DNA of 64,000 nt from Pasteurellaceae bacterium Orientalotternb1. GTDB taxonomy: Bacteria > Pseudomonadota > Gammaproteobacteria > Enterobacterales > Pasteurellaceae. Below, piece after piece: positions 58,342 through 64,000 of the stretch; within the stretch, counting starts at the first letter, position 1, and every line of letters begins with the position of its first letter. The translations under genes were made by a program, and so were the position numbers. The stretch is from the NCBI GenBank assembly GCA_011455275.1, contig CP015028.1, positions 966,911 to 1,030,910 of the forward strand, read 5' to 3'. Under the pieces are notes generated by a model that saw only the letters and a program-made list of their open reading frames with translations, was not told where the DNA came from and searched no databases.

Positions 58342-59175
58342 ATGAAAAAATTGAGTTTAATTTCAGTATCCGTGCTTACAGCTCTTTGTTTGGTCGGATG
58401 TTCATCAAAATCAACTACACCTTCTAATTCTTCTACGATAGCATCTGATAAAACACCATCGACACCATCGACACCATCGACACCATCGACACCACAGCCG
58501 ACAGGTGAATTTAATGGATTGGCGTATAAATTAGCGAGTAACAATGCAGCAGATAAAATTAAATCACCGACTTTATTGTCTTATCATAACCACGATCTGA
58601 ATATTTTGACGGTTGATGGACGTAATGTTGAAATTTTAGCCGCGGGAAAACCCGGATATACTTTCTCTAGCAAAAATGGGGAAAGCTGGCTTGCGACTGG
58701 TGCATTTGTGAATGGTGTACCATTTCTGAGTGATATGCGTAATGGTATCTATCAGAATGCCAATGACAATACGACTTATGCCTATATTCAGGGGAATTTG
58801 ACTCCTGTAGAAAATATACCAAAATCAGGTAAGGTTAATTACTCTGGATTAGGGAGCTATCATGTGAATAATATTTCTTTAAATAGAGAAGTAATAAGTG
58901 GTGACAAACCACCAAAATGGGATATTGTTGGTACATTATTAATAGTTGATTTTGATGCAAAATTGCTAACAGGGCAGTTATTAGCTACAGGCTATCCGAA
59001 TAATGTGGTAACAAATCTCGAAGGGAAGATTACAGGCAATGCCTTTGCTGGCACTAAAGATGGCACACAAATGAAAGGTGCATTCTTTGGAGAGAAAGCT
59101 AATGAACTTGGTGCGATTTATGTGAATGAAGAAAAAGGATTTGCAGGTTCGTTTGGGGCGAAAGCTAAATGGTAA
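58342..59175 (+). CDS. TbpB-like lipoprotein with TPS repeats
   Basis: 277 residues. Signal peptide with lipobox LVGC (17-20), a Ser/Thr/Pro spacer with four TPS repeats (residues about 38-50), then a beta-rich domain ending in GTQMKGAFFGEKANELGAIYVN and GFAGSFGAKAKW, the typical closing strands of TbpB B/D or factor-H-binding-like barrels. Probably surface anchored, possibly exported by a Slam-type translocon as related lipoproteins are. Same superfamily as the 24049-25482 product. Ligand unknown. Confidence 0.75.
   Translation: MKKLSLISVSVLTALCLVGCSSKSTTPSNSSTIASDKTPSTPSTPSTPSTPQPTGEFNGLAYKLASNNAADKIKSPTLLSYHNHDLNILTVDGRNVEILAAGKPGYTFSSKNGESWLATGAFVNGVPFLSDMRNGIYQNANDNTTYAYIQGNLTPVENIPKSGKVNYSGLGSYHVNNISLNREVISGDKPPKWDIVGTLLIVDFDAKLLTGQLLATGYPNNVVTNLEGKITGNAFAGTKDGTQMKGAFFGEKANELGAIYVNEEKGFAGSFGAKAKW
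58453..58497 (+). repeat. 9-bp tandem repeat coding TPS
   Basis: Four perfect ACACCATCG units (58453-58488) and a degenerate fifth. Multiples of three, so copy-number change alters linker length only. Confidence 0.92.
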
Positions 59176-59188
59176 TGCTATAAGATTA

Positions 59189-59218
59189 AGATACCCACTG
59201 AAAAGTGGGTATCTTTTT
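59189..59218. terminator. Terminator after the TPS lipoprotein
   Basis: AGATACCCACT (59189-59199), GAAA loop, AGTGGGTATCT (59204-59214), then TTTT. Lies between convergent genes. Confidence 0.88.
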
Positions 59219-59222
59219 ATCG

Positions 59223-61427
59223 TTAGTTAGATAACCGTTTCGCTTCAATCACATCGTCTAACTGTAAAATGCGAGCAGTAAGTTTGCTCAGCAGTTGGAT
59301 ATTGTTCAGCTCAATTTCCACGTCCATTGTTGCAATGCCTCGCTTGGTGTCGGTGCGGCTGGAGACACCGAGTACGTTCACTTTTTCATTTGCCATAATG
59401 CCGCTCACATCGCGCAGCAAGCCATTGCGGTCGTTGGCGATAATCCGAATCACAAGGCTGAAGCCTGTGGCGTAAGTTTCGCCCCACTCGGCTTCAACCA
59501 CACGTTCTGGACTGCTGCTTTGCAGCTCAAATAGCTGTTCGCAGTCGGCTCGGTGAATGGAAATGCCTCGCCCTTGAGTAATGTACCCCACAATTTCATC
59601 GCCTGGGATAGGTTGGCAGCAGCGGGCGATGTGGTGCATTAAGTTGCCCACCCCTTCCACCACCACAAAGCCTTTTTTCTGTTTCGGGGCGGCGTTTTGG
59701 GCTTTGTGGGCGACCTGCTTTAAAATCGCTTCATCGGCTTGCTCGGCGGTCGGTTTGATCAGTTTGGTTTGCAAATAGTGAGAAAGCGGACTTAACCGAA
59801 TATCGCCGCCACCAATGCCAGCGTAGAGATCATCCAGCTGCTTTAAGTTGTAGCGTGGCAGAGCGTATTCTTCAATCTGCTTTTGGGTGAAATTGAATTT
59901 CGCCATTTCAGCTTCGAGCATCTCTTTGCCAAGTGGGATATTTTTCTCACGATCTAACTTTTTGAACCACGCCACCACTTTAGAGCGGGCCTTTGGCGTG
60001 TTGATAAATCCTTGGTTTTGGTTGAGCCAATCACGGCTTGGGTTGGGATTTTTCTGGGTGATGATTTCTACCTGATCGCCCATTTGTAGCTGATAGGTGA
60101 ACGGCACAATTTTGCCCGCCACTTTTGCCCCGATGCAACGGTGTCCGATTTCACTGTGGATAGCATAGGCGAAATCAAGCGGGGTTGCACCTTTGGCGAG
60201 ATCGACCACTTCGCCCTTCGGTGTAAACACATAAACCCGATCATCAAACACTTGCGAACGCATTTCCGCCACCATATCGCCCGAGTCGGCAATATCTTTC
60301 TGCCAATCAAGCAGTTTGCGTAACCAAGTGATTTTTTCTTCGTAGCCAGAGCGTCCCGCTGCAGCCCCTTCTTTGTATTTCCAGTGGGCTGCCACGCCGA
60401 GTTCGGCATCGTCGTGCATTTTCTGGGTACGGATTTGCACTTCAATCGCTTTCTCGCTTTCGCCTAGCACAACGGTATGGATCGATTGATAACCGTTCGG
60501 TTTGGGATTAGAAATGTAGTCATCAAAATGTTCAGGCAAATGGCGATATTGGGTATGCACAATGCCGAGAGCGGTGTAGCAATCTTCCAGCGTTGGCACA
60601 ATCACCCGCACCGCTCGCACATCAAATAGCTGATTGAATTTCAACTGCTTTTTCTGCATTTTTTTCCAAATGCTGTAAATATGTTTTGGGCGACCGTAAA
60701 CCTGCACTTCGGCAAGTTGTTCCTTCAAACAAGCGGTCAGATCAAACACAAAATTTGCAATATATTGCTCTCGATCTAAACGGCGTTCACCGAGGTCGTA
60801 TTTGGCGATTTGGCGGTAATCCTGCGGGCGTAAAATGCGGAAGCAGTAATCTTCCAACTCCCATTTGAGCTGCCCGATGCCTAAACGGTTGGCGAGCGGG
60901 GCATAGATGTGTGAGCATTCTTTGGCGGCAAGCACCAAATCTTCTTCGCTGCGGCTGACATCTCGTAGATAGACGATCCGTTCCGCCAATTTAATGACGA
61001 CACAGCGGAAATCGTCCACCATTGCAAGCAGCATTCGGCGGATATTGTCGATTTGGGCATCGGAAGTGTGGCTGGCATTGAGCTGGTGAATATTGTCCAT
61101 TTCTAGCACGCCTTTGACTAAATTCTTGATTGAATTGCCGAATTTTTCTTTGACATCAGCAAGATCGATGATGTGATTTTTGACGAAAGGGAAGAGCAGA
61201 GCAGCCACTAAGCTGTCATCATCCATACTTAAACTGTGCAAAATTTCAACCATTTCCACACCCGACCAAATCAGGTGGAATTGCTCAGTATCAAGTTTTT
61301 CTTGGACATAACGCCATGCAACCAGAAGTTGATCGAATGTAATTGGTGGCATTTGCAAACCCGCACTCCAACTTGCTAACTCAAAATTGTTAGGATCAAG
61401 CAGGTGTGAATGACGAATTGCAACCAT
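59223..61427 (-). CDS. relA: GTP pyrophosphokinase RelA
   Basis: 734 residues (E. coli 744). The N-terminal HD-like domain is degenerate: where SpoT has HDxxED it reads AALLFPFVKN, so no hydrolase activity is expected. Synthetase domain KHIYSIWKKMQKKQLKFNQLFDVRAVRV and PNGYQSIHTVV; then TGS (VFTPKGEVVDLAKGATPLDFAY), zinc-finger ARCCQPIPGD and ACT domains. Makes (p)ppGpp on stalled ribosomes. An in-frame USS (60730-60762) codes part of NFVFDLTACLKEQ. Confidence 0.96.
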   Translation of the reverse strand: MVAIRHSHLLDPNNFELASWSAGLQMPPITFDQLLVAWRYVQEKLDTEQFHLIWSGVEMVEILHSLSMDDDSLVAALLFPFVKNHIIDLADVKEKFGNSIKNLVKGVLEMDNIHQLNASHTSDAQIDNIRRMLLAMVDDFRCVVIKLAERIVYLRDVSRSEEDLVLAAKECSHIYAPLANRLGIGQLKWELEDYCFRILRPQDYRQIAKYDLGERRLDREQYIANFVFDLTACLKEQLAEVQVYGRPKHIYSIWKKMQKKQLKFNQLFDVRAVRVIVPTLEDCYTALGIVHTQYRHLPEHFDDYISNPKPNGYQSIHTVVLGESEKAIEVQIRTQKMHDDAELGVAAHWKYKEGAAAGRSGYEEKITWLRKLLDWQKDIADSGDMVAEMRSQVFDDRVYVFTPKGEVVDLAKGATPLDFAYAIHSEIGHRCIGAKVAGKIVPFTYQLQMGDQVEIITQKNPNPSRDWLNQNQGFINTPKARSKVVAWFKKLDREKNIPLGKEMLEAEMAKFNFTQKQIEEYALPRYNLKQLDDLYAGIGGGDIRLSPLSHYLQTKLIKPTAEQADEAILKQVAHKAQNAAPKQKKGFVVVEGVGNLMHHIARCCQPIPGDEIVGYITQGRGISIHRADCEQLFELQSSSPERVVEAEWGETYATGFSLVIRIIANDRNGLLRDVSGIMANEKVNVLGVSSRTDTKRGIATMDVEIELNNIQLLSKLTARILQLDDVIEAKRLSN

Positions 61428-61698
61428 AAATTCCTCCAGAAAAATTTAGGTCAATGGCTTTTTAACCCAGTCTATTAAAGTCAAAAAGTACGCTTATTAT
61501 AGCGGAAAACCCGCCAAAATGGGTCGGATTTCTTTGTCTTAAAAGCCTTGCTAATGAATTGCAAAAAATTGCTCGGAACTGACCGCTTGCATTTTGCGAT
61601 AAGTCAAACCTATCAAGACAATCATTTGCACCACGGAAAGCGATTGATTAGAATAACCAACTTTGCGAGCTGAGCTCGTTTTCTTTTTGTGGGTAGCA

Positions 61699-63006
61699 AT
61701 GACAATTTTAGCATTAGGCATCAATCATAAAACGGCGTCGGTGAATTTGCGGGAAAAAGTGGCATTTGTGGAAAACAAACGCCAGCAGGCTCTTGAGCAA
61801 ATTCGCACGCAAGGACTTGCCGAAAGTGTTGTCATTCTTTCTACCTGCAACCGTACCGAACTCTATTTTCACCAGTCTGATGTGCCGCCGCAAGAAGATC
61901 ACCCCGATAACCAAGCATGGCGAGCACAATGTACCGAGTGGTTTGAAAGTATTCATCACCTTAAACACGACGAACTCGAAAACAGTCTTTATTTTAAACA
62001 AAATATGGACGCTGCTTGCCATTTGATGAGCGTGGCGTGTGGGTTAGATTCGTTGATTTTGGGTGAACCGCAAATTTTGGGGCAAGTAAAACAAGCCTAT
62101 CAAGACAGCGAGATGTTCTACCAAACTCAAGGCGAGACAATGTCAACCAACCTTTCTCGCCTGTTCCAAAAAACCTTTGCGACGGCGAAACGGGTGCGTT
62201 CTGAAACAGAAATCGGCAGCTCGGCGGTGTCGGTTGCCTATGCGGCTTGCGGTTTGGCTCGCCAAATTTTCGATAATTTCGGCAAACTGCGTTTTCTGTT
62301 AGTTGGGGCGGGCGAAACCATTGAGCTAGTTGCTCGCTATTTGGTGCAGCACGGGGCGAAGAACATTATGGTTGCCAACCGTACCCACGTTCGTGCAGAA
62401 ATGATGGCGGAGCGAATCGGACAGCCGATGCAAATTCTGTCATTAAGTGCTTTGCAGCTCGGTCTAAACCAAGCTGATGTGGTGATTAGCTCAACAGGCA
62501 GTCCTGATTTGTTGATCAGTAAAGAGATGGTCGAAGCAGCCCAAAAAGAACGCCGCTATGCTCCGATGTTGCTGATTGATATTGCCGTGCCACGTGATAT
62601 TGATGAAAAGGCAGGCGAGTTAGATAGCGTCTATTCATACAGTGTAGATGATTTACAACATATCATCGAGCAAAATCTTGCTCAACGTCAGCAAGCGGCT
62701 GAACAAGCGAAAGAGATTGTTGCCGCAGAAGCGAAAGATTTCTTTGTGTGGCTGAAGCAGCAACAATCAAGCAATTTGATTAAGCACTATCGCCAAAATG
62801 CCGAAACCATTCGCTTAGACTTACTTGAAAAAGCGATGAACGCCTTGCAGCAAGGACAAGACAGCGAAAAAGTGCTGAATGAATTGAGCTACAAACTGAC
62901 CAACCAACTGCTCCACGCCCCAACCCAAGCGTTGCAGTCATTGGCAAAAGACGGCAATGTGAAAGGCTTGCAAAGTTTTTCACAAGCGTTGAAATTAGAA
63001 GAGTGA
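61699..63006 (+). CDS. hemA: Glutamyl-tRNA reductase
   Basis: 435 residues from ATG 61699 ([21 protein letters not shown]); the upstream in-frame ATG at 61663 adds 12 residues not found in the family. Active-site Cys in STCNRTELY (near 50), NADPH domain [14 protein letters not shown], and the dimerisation helix at the C terminus. First committed step of tetrapyrrole synthesis by the C5 route. The 61428-61698 gap holds a USS (61582-61590) and no other gene. Confidence 0.96.
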   Translation: MTILALGINHKTASVNLREKVAFVENKRQQALEQIRTQGLAESVVILSTCNRTELYFHQSDVPPQEDHPDNQAWRAQCTEWFESIHHLKHDELENSLYFKQNMDAACHLMSVACGLDSLILGEPQILGQVKQAYQDSEMFYQTQGETMSTNLSRLFQKTFATAKRVRSETEIGSSAVSVAYAACGLARQIFDNFGKLRFLLVGAGETIELVARYLVQHGAKNIMVANRTHVRAEMMAERIGQPMQILSLSALQLGLNQADVVISSTGSPDLLISKEMVEAAQKERRYAPMLLIDIAVPRDIDEKAGELDSVYSYSVDDLQHIIEQNLAQRQQAAEQAKEIVAAEAKDFFVWLKQQQSSNLIKHYRQNAETIRLDLLEKAMNALQQGQDSEKVLNELSYKLTNQLLHAPTQALQSLAKDGNVKGLQSFSQALKLEE

Positions 63007-63046
63007 TTGGCAAAACTTTTGCAGAATCTGACCGCTTGTAAACATA

Positions 63047-63076
63047 AAAAAACCGTTCCAATTGGAACGGTTTTTT
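63047..63076. terminator. Bidirectional terminator between hemA and the yejF-like gene
   Basis: 30-base perfect palindrome centred at 63061/63062 (AAAAAACCGTTCCAA and its complement), T runs on both strands. A USS (ACCGCTTGT near 63031-63039) precedes it. Confidence 0.88.
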
Positions 63077-63080
63077 CGGA

Positions 63081-64000
63081 TTAAAGATTGGAGGCTTCGA
63101 TTAGGCGTTTGGTGTATGGATCTTGTGGGTTTTCGAAGATCTGATTTACATCACCGCTTTCTACCACATCGCCTTTGCTCATTACCATTACCCGATCACT
63201 TAACGCTCTCACAACCGCCAAGTCGTGGCTGATGAAGATGTAGCTTAGGCCATATTTCTTCTGCAAGTTGGTCAATAGCTCAATCACGGTGATTTGGGTT
63301 GAGCGGTCGAGAGCAGATGTTGGTTCGTCGAGCATCACGAATTTCGGTTCTAAAATGATCGCCCGTGCAATCGCAATCCGCTGGCGTTGTCCGCCAGAGA
63401 ACTCATGTGGGTAGCGGTTGATCATTGATGGCGACAAATTCACCTCTTCCAACATTTTCATCACTTTTTGACGGCGTTCTTCTTTGCTCATATTCGGATA
63501 ATGTACCGATAAGCCTTCGCCGATAATTTCACCGACCGTTAAACGTGGTGAAAGTGAGTTGAACGGATCTTGGAACACCATTTGCATATCTTTCTTCAAC
63601 GCTTTCAACTCGGCTTTGCTAAGTTTATCGAAAAATTGTCCGTTGAATTGCAATTTGCCGCGATATTCCAAAATTTGCATAATCGCACGTCCAAGGGTGG
63701 ATTTACCCGAACCTGATTCGCCCACAATACCTAAGGTTTCACCCACTTTTAAGTGAAGGGAAATATCTTTTACGGCATTAAACACTTTTTTCGGCTTACC
63801 GAACAGTGAGCGTTTTAGGACATAATCCACGCTGATGTTATCGGCGGTGATGATATTTGCCGCATCATCGGCTGGCGGATTTTTAAGATTATCTGGAATT
63901 GGGGTGAGCAATTCGATGGTGTATGGGTGTTGCGGGTTGGTAAAGACCTGCTCGGTTTCTCCCCGCTCAATGATTTCACCATACTGCATTACGCACACAT
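63081..64000 (-). CDS. yejF: Peptide-type ABC transporter ATP-binding protein, YejF-like, 5' part outside window
   Basis: At least 306 residues; open to the window edge. The first visible part (CVMQYGEIIERGETEQVFTNPQHPYT) is the end of a first nucleotide-binding domain, followed by a second full one: GESGSGKSTLGRA, FQDPFNSLSPR, FSGGQRQRIAIARA, VMLDEPTSALD. Two fused NBDs of the oligopeptide type fit YejF, the ATPase of the YejABEF importer (peptides, microcin C). Related fused proteins (GsiA, DppDF-like) cannot be excluded. Confidence 0.82.
   Translation of the reverse strand, partial: VCVMQYGEIIERGETEQVFTNPQHPYTIELLTPIPDNLKNPPADDAANIITADNISVDYVLKRSLFGKPKKVFNAVKDISLHLKVGETLGIVGESGSGKSTLGRAIMQILEYRGKLQFNGQFFDKLSKAELKALKKDMQMVFQDPFNSLSPRLTVGEIIGEGLSVHYPNMSKEERRQKVMKMLEEVNLSPSMINRYPHEFSGGQRQRIAIARAIILEPKFVMLDEPTSALDRSTQITVIELLTNLQKKYGLSYIFISHDLAVVRALSDRVMVMSKGDVVESGDVNQIFENPQDPYTKRLIEASNL

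Overview
The window reads as chromosomal core sequence of a Pasteurellaceae species (Gammaproteobacteria). Two observations support this. First, uptake signal sequences (USS) of the 'Apl' type (core ACAAGCGGT plus a downstream TTTTGCAAA-like tract) occur roughly every 1.5-2 kb, inside and between genes. Second, the proteins are close to the Haemophilus/Actinobacillus/Mannheimia set. The USS type points to the Actinobacillus pleuropneumoniae / Mannheimia / Bibersteinia branch rather than the H. influenzae branch; species cannot be fixed without a search.

Layout. 1-1.2 kb: divergent yajG/bolA and tRNA-Ser(GGA). 1.3-7 kb: der, hldE, pyrR, surA, rsmA on the + strand. 7.1-16 kb: mainly - strand: gyrA, hrpA, a DUF441 membrane protein, a small coiled-coil membrane protein and grpE, with msrB on +. 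16.2-20.4 kb: aspS-nudB-yebC-lipoprotein-ruvC. 20.5-24 kb: ridA-like, a Sel1-repeat lipoprotein, ilvE, and a divergent pair made of the sRNA GcvB and its regulator gcvA. 24-28 kb: a repeat-rich surface lipoprotein, yjjG, a CysB-like regulator with a coupled periplasmic protein, then an element remnant. 28.5-35.1 kb: ubiH, selD (itself a selenoprotein read through an in-frame UGA), ratA-rnfH, metC, ogt, fadL. 35.3-42.4 kb: yfcZ, then the full isc cluster (iscR-iscS-iscU-iscA-hscB-DUF2625-hscA-fdx-iscX). 42.5-50.2 kb: cca, parD with a dead parE, rdgC, proC, an MFS transporter, apt, dnaX. 50.2-55.4 kb: yadGH-like exporter and modE/modABC. 55.5-64 kb: tRNA-Ile2(CAU), gapA, dxr, a second TbpB-like lipoprotein, relA, hemA and a partial yejF-like ABC protein.

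How the genes work together. Most are housekeeping: Fe-S assembly, translation and tRNA maturation, ppGpp synthesis, DNA replication and recombination, LPS heptose synthesis, isoprenoid, ubiquinone and heme synthesis, molybdate and selenium supply (both used by formate dehydrogenase-type enzymes). Variable or surface-directed parts are the two lipoproteins with in-frame tandem repeats, the Sel1 lipoprotein and the toxin-antitoxin remnant.

The least ordinary signals are: (i) a dispersed imperfect-palindromic element (~120-145 bp) with a USS in its core, present three times, once inserted in frame in hrpA where it adds about 42 residues; (ii) a second GGTGGGTC-type dispersed palindrome in four copies, one also carrying a USS, with both families crowded into the isc cluster; (iii) GcvB; (iv) the UGA/SECIS of selD; (v) an A10 slippery tract in dnaX followed at once by a -1 frame stop, as expected for making the gamma subunit. 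No clearly new multi-gene system was found.
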